A stretch of DNA of 64,000 nucleotides, taken from assembly GCF_003265705.1 (NCBI RefSeq), contig NW_020313005.1, forward strand, positions 20,534,797-20,598,796. Direction: 5' to 3'. Each line of letters begins with the position of its first letter. Positions within the stretch are counted from its first letter, which is position 1. This document shows, piece after piece, positions 49,864 through 60,957 of the stretch. The notes beneath the pieces are model-generated. The model had not been told where the DNA came from. It saw nothing but the letters and a program-made list of their open reading frames with translations, and did not search any database. This stretch comes from Callorhinus ursinus (taxonomy: Eukaryota; Chordata; Mammalia; Carnivora; Otariidae). The position numbers and the translations under genes were made by a program.

Positions 49864-49918
49864 GACTAATTAACTTATGAACTGTCATTAACTTATGACT
49901 AATTAACTGATGAACTGT
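49864..49918 (+). repeat. Direct repeat, 33-bp period
   Basis: GACTAATTAACTTATGAACT at 49864 recurs with one change at 49897 (GACTAATTAACTGATGAACT). A small tandem duplication within non-repetitive intron. Confidence 0.85.
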
Positions 49919-50815
49919 AACTGGGATGTTGTTGGCAGGGGCATGTAGTCTGGACTGGACAGAGATCCTAAAAAGGAGTGAGTTCTTTAAGAATATTTGG
50001 GGAGTGGGAAGAAAATAATTGACTTTCAGGGTGGGAGATCATGAATTTGTCTTGTTTGAATCTCCTGAGTGATGTGATTTTTCTTTAGCAGTACAGAGGC
50101 ATGCAAGGAGGGTGGTATATTGATATATTTTGGAGAGGGTTGCTGGATTGGTTTGGCAGAAAGTTAATATTGTGAGGAAATTAAGGGTACTGATATATTT
50201 TTTAAAGTTCCAATGATCAATCTCTTGGTTCATACTAGGTAGCAAAAAGAGATTGGAAGGGGACTAGATACCCTAATGGGGAAATATACGGGGAGAAGGA
50301 GATGCAGTACCTCTGAATTTGAGCTTCAATTATCATGGAATATATGAGCACTAGAGGCCTGGGAGGAGAGGAGATTGTAGTCTGAGAATGAAAAATTGGA
50401 AACTCTCTGAGGCCAGTAGTTCCAGTTGATGAAGAATCTGTGGTCTATCTCTGAAAGTAAGAGCATTACTTTACTAAGCTTAATAAAAAAAATTGTTATG
50501 CTAACAGTCCTAAAGCTTCACTAGCTATTAATTACATAAATCAACCACTAGAATAGGAATTTTTTTTTAAAAAATCAGTGATAAGCACATTGTTGTTGTG
50601 TTGAAATTCCTTTTAGATTTTGATTAGTTGCCTCAGGGAGACCATAGTCAGGATTAGGCTCCATTGGTAAGCAATGTCTTTTTTCCCTTCCAACTGTTAT
50701 CAAAGCTTCAGCCTTATGTTATTGCAGTAGTTTCTTATCTAACATTCCCTCTATGTTGTACCAAAATATTTTTTCAGTACATTCACTTTCGTAGGCAAAC
50801 CTATTTCTTTTATAG
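49919..50815. other. Intronic sequence before candidate cassette exon
   Basis: No named element. It ends with CTATTTCTTTTATAG, a plausible 3' splice site. Confidence 0.5.
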
Positions 50816-50986
50816 TTTGAACCGATCCTCAAGGTAGAAGAAGGTCAGAAGAATCAGATTGCAGTCGGTTACATTCAGGTCTGTCCTTATTCACTTGCCG
50901 AGAGGGAGCCATATACTTGTCAAGCTGCTGGAAACCTGTTCCTAGGAGCTATTAGAGTTGGGACAGGCCCTGGACCGAGGATACAG
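50816..50986 (+). CDS. Candidate in-frame cassette exon of ARHGAP32 (57 codons), unconfirmed
   Basis: A 171-nt segment bounded by CTATTTCTTTTATAG on the left and CAG|GTATAG on the right, open in the phase-0 frame needed after exon 38847-38924 and before exon 55129. The frame is closed on both sides by a stop that overlaps or follows the splice-like site. Translation begins FEPILKVEEGQKNQIAVGYI and ends GPGPRIQ. By direct count 83 of 171 bases are G/C and there are four CpGs, richer than the surrounding intron. Inclusion would insert 57 residues into the SH3 domain between GKHGFQ and VGLFPG. I do not recognise the peptide or recall this exon. An open frame of this size can occur by chance, so it is a hypothesis; an exapted repeat or pseudoexon is the main alternative. 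Confidence 0.35.
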
Positions 50987-51387
50987 GTATAGATTAGTGG
51001 TGAACCCGAGCAAGTTGTGAAATTTTTTGGAATTTTATAGTACAATTGGGAAGCACAGCTGCTATTAGAAATTAAAGCATATGTTTACAATGAAGTGAAT
51101 TGTATTAAAAATAAAGGTAATAAATACTTAAACTTTATTTGTAATTATTTTACTATATTTTACTGTTATCTGTGCTCTTGAGGTAACTTCCACCTAGTGT
51201 TCTGTATGGTATAAATACTACTTAACAGGCTACTCTGTGTCTCTTTTCAACTCTGTATTCAGTTGTGTCATGTTGGTAGCTTGAAATCAGCCATGGTGGG
51301 AGCATTTATACCACGGACTCTGGCAAACGCTATAAATCAAGGCCTTTCCTCTTGAAGGGCCAGCTGTTCAACTTTTACCAGCACACT
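50987..51387. other. Intronic sequence, no gene seen
   Basis: AT-rich intron, nothing recognised. Confidence 0.5.
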
Positions 51388-51870
51388 GTGGGATATATAG
51401 TAGTCCTGTCTTATCTGCAGGGGATACTTTCCAAGACCCCCAGAGAATGCCCCAAACTATGGATAGTCCTGAACATTATATATACTATGTTTTTCTTATA
51501 CATACATACATACATACCTATGATAAAGTTTAATATATAAATTAGGCACAGTAAGAGATTTACAAAAATAATAATAAAATAGAACAATTATAAAAATTTA
51601 GTAAAAGTTATATGAATGTGATCTGTCTGTCTCTCAAAATATTGTACTGTACTCATCCTTCTTGTGATAATATGAGGTGATAAAATGCCTATGTGATGAG
51701 ATGAAGTGAGGCTAATTATGTAGGCACTGTCATACAAGGTTAGGCTGCTGTTGACCTTCTGACAATGCATGAGAAGGAGGATCATCTGCTTCCAGACTGT
51801 GGTTGACTGTGGGTAACTGAAACCGAAAGCAAAACCTATAGATAAGGGTGGAGGTGTCAACTGTAATAGT
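51388..51870 (+). mobile_element. DNA-transposon MITE (Tigger/pogo-like, family unsure)
   Basis: Left end TAGTCCTGTCTTATCTGCAG and right end CTATAGATAAGGGTGGAGGT are imperfect inverted ends with a TA context. The interior (GATACTTTCCAAGACCCCCA, TAAATTAGGCACAGTAAGAG, GAAGGAGGATCATCTGCTTC) is one I associate with mammalian TcMar-type elements. No transposase frame; a CATA repeat lies at 51501-51516. Confidence 0.7.
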
Positions 51871-52273
51871 ATCTCTTGCTTTTTCTCACTTGATCTCAAA
51901 GACTTGGGGGAAAACTACCAAATTGAAAGGCTTTTTTCCTTCCTAGAAGCTCATCCCTAACCTGTTGCAGCCTTATCTTTAATTGTTCTTCTTCTATTAC
52001 TATATTTTTATTACCTACTCCTCTACCCTGTGGGCCCTAGATGTCGGTCTTTTCTCTCTCTCCCATCTTATTGTTAGAGTTGAATCTCATTTTGACCTCT
52101 GCCAATATGCCCAATTTCCCTCACCCTTCTCAGCCATATAAATTAGAGCGTTAGAAATTGTCACTGCTGGCAGAAAGAATAATATATGAAACAGGATGAC
52201 ATAGCTCATAGATAATATTGCCAGAGTTCCAGTCACTTTTAACATTTGACATTTTGAATTTATCGAAATTGTT

Positions 52274-52477
52274 AACTGGGTGGCCAGTGGGTGGCTCAGT
52301 TGGTTAAGCGTCTGCCTGTGGCTTAGGTCATGATCCCAGGGTCCTTGGATTGAGCCCTGCATTGGGCTTCCTGCTCAGCGGGAAGCCTGCTTCTCCCTCT
52401 GCCACTCCCCCTGCTTGTGTTCCCTCTCTTGCTCTTTCTCTCTCTGTCAAATAAATAAAATCTTTAAAAAAAAAAAG
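52274..52477 (+). mobile_element. CAN-SINE, sense
   Basis: Body GTGGCTCAGTTGGTTAAGCG, CT-rich tract and AAATAAATAAAATCTTTAAA tail. Imperfect TSD GAAATTGTT (52265-52273) / GAATTGTTT (52478-52486). The very first head bases are altered (GGTGGCCAGTGGGTGG). Confidence 0.92.
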
Positions 52478-52486
52478 GAATTGTTT

Positions 52487-52977
52487 ATATTCGGTAAAAT
52501 ATTAGCTTAAGTATGAGTCAGAAAAGTAAGTGTTCATTAACTGTATTTTTAGGGTTAATTATATATATTTTTTTCCCTGGGATTAGTTACATTCTTGTGT
52601 ATATTTTCAACAGAGCACAGCTTCATTTTTTTGTGATGGAAATTTTATAATAGGAAAATAGAATCTACTTGCCTTTCACAGATTTATAGAATCAACTCTT
52701 CCAACTAAAAGACTTATTAACAGGAGTGCTTTGGGTTTCAAGAAACAGAAAAGTGAACAGAGAAAGTGACTGATGGCCACTGTTGAGTTAGCAACTTAAA
52801 GATGCTAGGCAGAAATTTCTAAGATTCTCTTAGTCTTTAAGGTCAAATGATGGTTCCTACACATCTACTCTCCATACCTGCATCACAGCAGGAGGAAGGA
52901 GCTAGAATAGTAGCAGCAGAGCTATATTTGCATGTGCTGTGGCTACACCTGGGCACTGAATGTATAGTTTAGCTAAT
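52487..52977. other. Intronic sequence, no gene seen
   Basis: Nothing recognised. Confidence 0.45.
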
Positions 52978-53040
52978 AGTAATATTACACTTTATGCTAA
53001 TAATATTATACTTTATAACAGTAATATTATACTTTATGAT
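52978..53040 (+). repeat. Three tandem 21-bp units
   Basis: Units at 52978-52998, 52999-53019 and 53020-53040, each of the form A-[G/A]-TAATATTA-[C/T]-ACTTTAT plus three bases. A small minisatellite. Confidence 0.88.
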
Positions 53041-53269
53041 GCACGGAGACAAGTGAGCAGGGATTGGAGATAGGCATTAAATGAAGTTACCATGGACCTC
53101 TACATAGTATACAATATCACATTCACTCATATATCTAAACCTAATGCACTGAGACAAATTTAAAAGGTGCAAATGTAACTAATATATGATGTAGTTCTCC
53201 AAAGAAGTTCATTAAGCTTTGTTCAGTCTAGGAAGTGATGGAAAACTAGTTTTTATTTGCTGAGAGATA

Positions 53270-53430
53270 TTTAGGTTTAGAAAATAGGCTAGGTGCTTTC
53301 ACACAAATTATGTGGTAGCTAATATTATCCCCATTTTTACAAATTAGGAAACTGAGACAAATGTTAATTAATTTGCTCCAGATCACAGAACCTAGTAAAT
53401 GGGCAGGCCAAGTTTAGAACCTGGTCTTTT
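53270..53430 (-). mobile_element. MIR SINE, antisense
   Basis: GGTAGCTAATATTATCCCCA, TTTTTACAAATTAGGAAACT and CAGATCACAGAACCTAGTAA in MIR reverse-complement order. Confidence 0.78.
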
Positions 53431-53604
53431 CTCTTTAGAAAATTGCAGAAAATGTTTATAAATCAAAATTAATTCTAATTTTATGGAAAGAATGATATTT
53501 GATAGGGAAGAAACTCAAGTCCACACATGCAGAAGGTGGTAAGTGTTATGTATCGTCCATTTAATGGTGGAGCCTGAGCCCTCTAGGCTTGTAGTAGCCA
53601 GCGT

Positions 53605-53830
53605 ATTGGAGACACTAACACTTAGTGGCTACTTACTGTATGCATTTTGCTTATACTGATCCATTTAATTCTTATAACAACCCTTATGTACTAGGTACTA
53701 TTATTGTGTTTAGATGAAGAAACTGAAAACAGGCTGAGTCACAAACCTGACCTTGTAAGTGGCAGACCTAGAACTGAATCCAGGCACTCTTACCCTTGAG
53801 GCTGTGCGTTAACCATGATACCATCCACTG
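53605..53830 (-). mobile_element. MIR SINE, antisense, near-complete
   Basis: TTAGTGGCTACTTACTGTAT, ATAACAACCCTTATGTACTA, GATGAAGAAACTGAAAACAG, GAATCCAGGCACTCTTACCC and GTTAACCATGATACCATC (tRNA-like head) in order. A second MIR of the same orientation lies 170 bp upstream. Confidence 0.88.
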
Positions 53831-55128
53831 TCTCATAATAACTGATATGTGTAAGGGAGAATGAAAAGGATTTCTCAAGGTGATTCTTATCTGGTTCTAA
53901 TTGATCTTGGAAGAATTTCCTTTTGTTTAGCTACATAGGACGTTGAACAAAATATGGTATGAAATTTCACCAGTAAAACAAACACTTAAAGCTTCATTTT
54001 GGAAGGCAATGCATAGGAACTTTAAGAATCCCAAATTCAAATATCTTTTAAACAAAACTGGTAACATGTTAATAACCCCTTTTCAGCTCATGATAATTGG
54101 TTACATCTTCATAATTTTAAGAACTACCATAGAATATCGATCCAGAAATTGAAATAAGAATGCAGTAAATGCATATGTGAAAATAATCCCACACAGATGG
54201 AAGTTACACAGCTCAGAACTTCATGATGAATCATAACTTTTGGAAGACCATTCCATTCTTCCCGAGTCTGTCAACAGAGGGATGTAAAAAGTGATGTAGT
54301 TTTCATGTTCAGCTTTAACATCTGTTGCATGGTAGCCTGATTATATTCCTATCTAAGGAAACATCTATAAATATTGGCAAAGATCTCCTTTTTACTTTTT
54401 TCCAGGCTGTTTATCTCTGTATTTATTCTATTGGCTCTACAGTGGATCTCTGTGTAATCTGGGTGGTCTGTGGTGAGCTCAGTATTTTCCTAATACAACT
54501 ACTTACGGTTCTAAAGCCTAACACTATTGGTTGTTTTCTTCTCTTTTGGTTTCCCACTTAAATTATACACTACTAGCAACAGTAAATACCAGGATTTTAA
54601 ATGAGTAATTGTTTCACCAATTTATTTTAGTCCTGTCATTTTTCATGAAACCTGTGAGAGAATGAAGAGAAAATTCACAAAAAAATTTGAATGTGGTTTA
54701 GTGTTGACTTTTTTTTTAAATTATAGAGAAGACAATAAATACAAAAGTTGGCCGTAGATAAATCAATACAACTAGGTTGAAATTTCAGCAACGTAAGTTA
54801 TTAAGAGGTAAAAATTGTATATACTGCATGTATAGCTTGGTATCAGACTAAATATTTTAATTGGTATAAAAAAAGTTTGAGAAATTAAAAGCTAAAACTG
54901 AAAAAGCAGACTTAGATATTTGGACTAATAATACACAACTCTGTATACACATAGCAACAGATTGTTTTATTATTTGTATAATTGGTATCATCTGTGATTT
55001 AGAGTCTTGGAATAATAGAATCCTTTGGGAGGGACTGTGGAGTACATTACTGGAATTGAATTGGCAGTGTTCACACACTGGTCTGTGCTCTGGTTTAGAA
55101 TCCTCTCTTTGCTGCTTTTCTTCCATAG
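53831..55128. other. Intronic sequence before last visible exon
   Basis: No gene or clear repeat. It ends in a pyrimidine-rich tract TCTTTGCTGCTTTTCTTCCA and TAG, a strong acceptor. Confidence 0.55.
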
Positions 55129-55210
55129 GTGGGACTCTTCCCTGGACACTGTGTTGAATTAATTAATCAGAAAGTTCCCCAGTCAGTGACCAACTCAGTG
55201 CCCAAACCAG
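55129..55210 (+). CDS. ARHGAP32: ARHGAP32 coding exon: SH3 C-terminus (27 codons + 1 nt)
   Basis: An 82-nt exon entering in phase 0 and leaving in phase 1. The acceptor is TTCTTCCATAG|GTG; the donor CAG|GTGAGT is close to consensus. It encodes VGLFPGHCVELINQKVPQSV and TNSVPKP plus the first base of the next codon. GLFPGHCVELI is the last SH3 strand pair, including the conserved FP and the hydrophobic V of the fold (PxxY site variant). This is the only visible exon with unequal phases, so it cannot be skipped without a frameshift. The basic linker and RhoGAP domain should follow outside the window; I found no further exon up to 64000. Confidence 0.97.
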
Positions 55211-56409
55211 GTGAGTACACTTTTTCATTAGTGTGGTTATTTTATCAGCTGCTTAAAGAAACAGATTTTCTCTTTTAGCTGAACACATAGCTTGTTTTGT
55301 TGTTCTTTCCATTTATTGACATAATATGAACCCTTAATTTTATGTGGTTTTGATTTTTAATATATTCTTATTTCTCTCTTGATTATTTCACAAAGGTGCA
55401 TTTGACATTTTAGATAATTTCAGAGAACTACTTGGTCCATTAATCTTTGTCATTATTTGTTTTTGTAGTTATATAGTAGGAATATAGATTATTAATGATG
55501 AAAGAAATGACAAGTTTAAAGAACTCATATAGTACGATTAGCTGAAAATTAAATTAAAGGGAATGTATACTTTATCAATGACTATGAACATCAAAACTAT
55601 TTTATTTTTTTAAACTATTTTAAACAGCATTTTCATTACTTATATAGTGTATTTACAATGCTGTGTAAATATGTGGACTGTCTTATGAATAAATAAAGCA
55701 GTGTCACAGGGGGTAGAAATCAAGAAAATGGAAGTTTTTGTTTTTATTGGGGTGATTTGATCTAGGCAAATTGTATAGAGTACTTAGCCTGGAAGTTTTT
55801 AGTGTGATATAAATTTTTTTAAAGGAAAACAAAATAAAGATTGAAAGATTTTGGAGGAAAGAGGAAGTAATCATATTTATTTCTCTTACTTGTATTATAT
55901 TCCCTTTGCCTTTCTCCACCCTTCTCCCTGCTCTGCCCCTAGTAGAAGAAAAAAAAAATCTCTGGGCCTTGGAATTTATTTGGACTGTTTTCCTTAAAGT
56001 ATTTTCTAGGGTTAGGACCTATGTGTAAGAATTAGAAGGAAAAAAAGCTTATTTAGTATTTTCCCACCTTTGTCCCCAAAGCATACATCATACCATCTTT
56101 GCTTATAGTATTTAGGTAAAGATAAAGGTCAATAACCCCTTTTGAAGCTTATTTCTTAACAGAAAGTAGGAATTTTAAAATTTTAGGCAGACTACCTTTA
56201 TTGTTTAGTAGAGAAAAATACTTGAAAACAGTGTTCTCTGCAATTCTACTTGAGACAGGATTCTTAGTCTCTTTTCAAGACATTTTTATCCTCTGTTAAA
56301 TCCCCCTTCTTTGCGTAAACACTATTAAAAAAACTTTCTCAGTGGGTACTTGCTCAGTAAATGTTCATTAGCGGTTGTAATGACTATAGGTTTCTTTCTT
56401 TTTTTAAAT
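55211..56409. other. Intronic sequence, no gene seen
   Basis: AT-rich, no named element. From established knowledge a shorter RICS isoform begins 3' of the SH3 region, so an alternative first exon could lie in this intron, but I see no CpG-rich promoter here. Confidence 0.5.
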
Positions 56410-58545
56410 ATGGCATCATTAACTTAAAAGAAAATCCCATACCCATTAGCAGACAGTGTCCCAACCTCTCCCTGCCCCCCAGCACTAAGCAGCTACTAGT
56501 TTACTTTCTGTCTCTACAGATAATTTCCCTATTCTAGACATTTCATAAAAATGGAATCATATAATATGTGGTTTTTTGTTATCAGCTTCTTTTACTTAGC
56601 ATGTTTTCAAGGTTCATCCATGTATCAGAATTTCTTTTTTATGGCTAAATAATATTCCATTGTATGGGTATACTATAGTTTATCAACTCATTTTTAGTTG
56701 TTTCCATTTTTGACTATGAATAATGCTGTTTATGAACACTGGTGTACAAGTTTTTGTGTAGATAAATATTTTCATCTCTCACGCATATATTTAGGAATGA
56801 AACTGCTGGGTCATATGGTAGCTCTATACTTAACCTTTTGAAGAACTGCCAGACTGCTTTACAAAGTAGCTAACCATTTTACAATATCCCTGGCAGTATA
56901 TGAGAGTTTTAGTTGCTTCATATCCTTGTTATTGTGTTTTTGATTGTTGCCATCTAACTGGTAATGAAGTGGTGTATCTTTGTGAGTTTGATTTGCATTT
57001 TCCTGATGACTAATAATGTTGAGTATCTTTTTATGTGGTTATTGCCATTTGTATGTTTTTGGAGAAATATCTATTCAGATTCTTTGCCCATTTTTTAATT
57101 GGGTTGTCATTTTATTATTGAGTTGTAAGTGTTCTTTATATATTCTAGATACAAGTCCTTTATCAGGTAATGTGATTTACAAATATTTTTCTCACATTCT
57201 ATGGGTTGTCTTTGCCTGTCTTTATTCTGTCCATTGAAGCATAAAAGTTTTTAATTTTGATTAAGTTCAATATATTTTTTCTTCAGTTGCTTATGCATTT
57301 GATGTCTTATTTATGAAGACTTTGTCTAACCCAAGGTCAAGATTTACTCCTATTATTTTATTCTAAGAAGTTTATAGTTTTAGGTCTTAGGTTTTAGTCT
57401 GTGATTCATTTTGAGTTAGTTTTTGTGTCTGGTGTGAGGTCCAACTCCAGTGGACATCCGGGAGTCCCAGTACTATTTGTTGAAAAAGAGGTTATTCCTT
57501 CCCCATTGAATTGTCTTAACTCCCTTGTAAAAAATTAATTGACCTTAGACATATAAGTTTATTTTTGGACTTTTGGTTCTATTCCACCTATCTGTATGTC
57601 TGTTAAGGTCAGTACCACCCTGTCTTGATTACCTTTGTTTTGTGGTAAATTTTGCTCTTAGTTTATTCTTTCTCAGGATTGATTTGGCTTTTCAGGGTCC
57701 TTGGCAATTCTCTATGAATTTTAGAATCAGCTTGTCAATTTCTACAAAGAAGTCAGCTGGATTTTGATAGGGATTGTATTGAATCTGTGTATCAATTTGG
57801 GAAGTAGTACCATCTTATCAGTATTTATTAAGTCTTCCAATCCATGAACATGGGATGTTTTTCCATTTATTTAGACTTCTTTAATTTTGTTCAAGGTTTT
57901 GTAGTTCTCAGAGTATAAATTTTCATTTTTTGTTAAATTTATTTTTTTTCTTTTTGATGCTCTTGTAAATGGAATTATTTTCTTGATTTCATTTTCTTAT
58001 TCATTGCAAGTGCATAGAAACACAATTAATTTTGTATACTAATCGTGTATCCTGAAACCTTGTTGAAATGTTTATTCTAATAGTTTTTTTTAGTTGGGTT
58101 CCTTGGGATGTTCTATATTCAAGATCATGTTATCTGTGAATAGAGATAGTTTTACTTCTTGCTTTGCAGTCTGGATGCTTTTTATTTCTTTTTCTTGCCC
58201 AATTTCCCTGGCAAGACCTCTAAGAATGGCCATCTTTGTCTCATTTCTGATCTTAGGAGAAAGCATTGTTCATTCACGATTAAGTAAGATATTAGCTGTG
58301 GGGTTTACATAGATGCCTTTTATCTTAGTTCTTAGTTTGTTGAATGATTTTATCATGAAAGGGTGTTGGCTTTTGTCAAATACTTTTTATCTGTCTGTTG
58401 AGGTGATCATGGGTTTTTGTGGTCACTCTTTTGAAGTTATTAAATTCAACATCAAAAATTTATTGTGGTTTCTCATGCATTATTTTTATATATTTCTGCT
58501 GTGTAAACTTAACCTGTTAGGTATTAAGTCTGTGGGTTGTCTTTG
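56410..58545 (-). mobile_element. Antisense old L1, 3'UTR to ORF2 interior
   Basis: The minus strand gives L1 3'UTR (56410-56660) then ORF2 to about 58545. The catalytic motif near 58126-58150 is degraded (TDNM in place of ADDM). No SINE interrupts it. Clearly inactive. Confidence 0.8.
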
Positions 58546-60199
58546 ATAATTCTGCCTCAGAGGTAAACTGTAAACTTAGTTTTTAAAAATTAGCTTAATA
58601 TTGGAATTAAATTGTGCCAATTAAATACTTTCTCATGTTTTGAATGAGAAAGTGACATTTTAATAGTGATAACCTCCAGAGCTTTTAAAACTTGAGAAAG
58701 CTAATCAGTTATTGATAGTTCTGGAAAGTAAGTTTCTATTAATAGACCTGTATGACATTGTTAATTCTAAATTAGTGATGTCATGTAATGAAAACACACC
58801 TTCAAAAGCTAATATTTTATCTTTTGTGAGCAGCATTGCAGGGTTAGCATAAGGAAATGTGCATTCTTAATATATTTTGAAAGGGATGATGTGAATTCTA
58901 TAAGCCTCAGGCTTGTTTCACACTTTAAAACTGTCTTTGCCTACAGTATAAACAACTTGAATGTTCTATTTATTTTTAACATTGCCATCTGTTACTGTTA
59001 GATGCCAAATCTGAAAGATGCAGCTATAGTTTGAGACTGAAATTTAAAGCTCCCTATATTATTACACAACAAGGGCACTAGGAAAAATTTTCCCTTTGGA
59101 GCTCTTCTTAATGTTCTCAACATGTTCAATTATTTGTGTATGCAAAAATAAAATCAATGAGTCACCATGTCCTGATCAAGAAAGCAAGTATCCATGCTGC
59201 CTTAAGAAGAAGAAGGTCTAGTAGAGTGGGGTTGAGGGGGGAGAGAGGGAGAGAAAGAGAGAGGAAGACAAGAAGAGGAAAGAAAAGAGGAAGAAAGATA
59301 GAAGCTTGTCCATAAGAAATTGGCAGTTAGTTCAGTCACTACAGGTTATGGTTTGATGGAGGAAGGTGAGGTTGAGGTAGGGGGAAGAAGGGAAAGCATA
59401 TGTGGTTTCCTTTGTGTTTATCCTGTTTGGAGTTGTTGGAGCAGTTGGATTTATTTATTGATCTCTTTCTTCAGGTTTTTAGTTTTCTCAGCTATTATCT
59501 CTTCAGTATTTCTTTTGTGCAATAGTTTCTATTTCTCTTTTTCTTTACACATCTGTTACACTCTTTGATATTGTCTCACACATCCTCTTCTCAGTTTAGA
59601 TACTTACGTTTGACCTATCTTAAATTTCACTGATTTTTCTCTCCCTGTAGGCTTCTCTTAAGCCCATCTAATAAACTCTTCAGTTCTTACATATTTTATT
59701 TCTTAGATTAACATTTTGTCTTTTTTATAATTTTCATGGTGGAATTCCTCATTTTCTCACATTATCTACCTTTTCATTTAGAAAGAAAGAAAAAGAGGGG
59801 TTGGAGGGGTGGGGAGGGAGAGGGGAGAGAGAGGAAGGTAGGAAAAGAGGGTAAGAGAAAAGCAAAGACAAAAGCAAAGCTTATTTTTGAAGTATGAACT
59901 TCTTAAAATGAAGGGCTTAGGGAATTTAGAGAGAACATTTCCTCTGAAAGCAGAAAATTTGGACAGAAATATAAAAATATCTCTTTGAAGCATTGGAAAG
60001 TTAATAAAGCAGTAAACACTTACTGAGCTAAGGTTAAGCAGAAGAAGGACATCCTGAAGAGTGACCCCGGTATATGGAGACATTATTCCTGTAGGGTATC
60101 TACTGATGGAGTAGAGAAAGTCACAGTGCTAGGGGAATACAAATTGGGGTTCAGAGCCCAATAGGTCAGAGTTGCTGATAAATGCCCCAAGTTTTGAGG
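58546..60199. other. Intronic sequence with purine-rich low-complexity tracts
   Basis: No gene. 59233-59302 and 59783-59870 are G/A-rich on the + strand. 59400-59760 may be a further old antisense L1 fragment but is not firm. Confidence 0.5.
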
Positions 60200-60326
60200 T
60201 AGGATTTTTGTGGAAATTGACAACTGATTCTAAAATTTATATGGAAATGCAGAGCCCCAAATACCCAAGACAGTTTTAAAGAACAGAAAAATGAGAAACT
60301 TACTATTTTAAATATCAAGATTTATT

Positions 60327-60507
60327 GTTTTTTTAAAAAGATTTATTTATTTATTTGAGAGAGAGCGAGCCAGGGGGGAGGGTGCAGAGGGAGAGAGAAA
60401 TCCTAAGCAGATTCCTCTGTGTTGAGCTTGATCCCACTACCCTAAGATCACAATCTGAGCCAAAACCAAGAGTTGGGTGCTTGACAGCCTGCACCACCCA
60501 GGTGCCT
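60327..60507 (-). mobile_element. CAN-SINE, antisense, diverged
   Basis: Tail AAAGATTTATTTATTTATTT, GAGAGAGAGCGAGC, then a diverged body and a head GAGGCACCTGGGTGGTGCAG on the minus strand. Older than most copies. It lies head-to-head with the next SINE, 43 bp away. Confidence 0.88.
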
Positions 60508-60550
60508 CAAAATTTATTATTGAAATTTCACTTATTAGTATGTTGGTGTT

Positions 60551-60763
60551 GGGGTGCCTGGGTGGCTCAGATGGTTAAGCATCTGCCTTCAGCTCAGGTC
60601 ATGATCCCAGGTCGTGGGATCGAGCCCCAAATCAGGCTCCTGGCTCAGCAGGGAGCCTGCTTCTCCCTCTCCCTCTGCCTCTGCCCCTGCTCATGTTCTC
60701 TCTCTCTCTCTCTGTGTCTCAAGTGAATAAATAAAATCTTTAAAAAAATAAATTAAAAAAAAA
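60551..60763 (+). mobile_element. CAN-SINE, sense
   Basis: Head GGGGTGCCTGGGTGGCTCAG, CTCAGGTCATGATC body, (CT)n, GAATAAATAAAATCTT tail and A-runs. Imperfect TSD ATG[T/A]TGGTGTTG on both sides. Confidence 0.94.
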
Positions 60764-60926
60764 GATGATGGTGTTGATTCAAGGGTAGACAAATAGATGA
60801 GTGGAACAGAGTAGAGTCCAGAAACAAACCTGTGAATGCATAGGTACTTGTATATGACAAAGGTGGCATTTCAGAACATTATCAAAAGGATAGTCATTTC
60901 AATAAATGGTGCTAGGTTACCTTGAG

Positions 60927-60933
<7 letters not shown>

Positions 60934-60957
<24 letters not shown>
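60934..60957. repeat. (CA)n microsatellite
   Basis: About twelve uninterrupted CA units inside L1 sequence; likely polymorphic. Confidence 0.9.

Noticed and set aside
52978..53040. CRISPR-like array
   Set aside because: Direct tandem units without spacers in a mammalian intron; a minisatellite.
60355..60726. 123-codon plus-strand frame
   Set aside because: Spans two SINEs; the repetitive Leu/Ser/Cys end is the translated CT tract.
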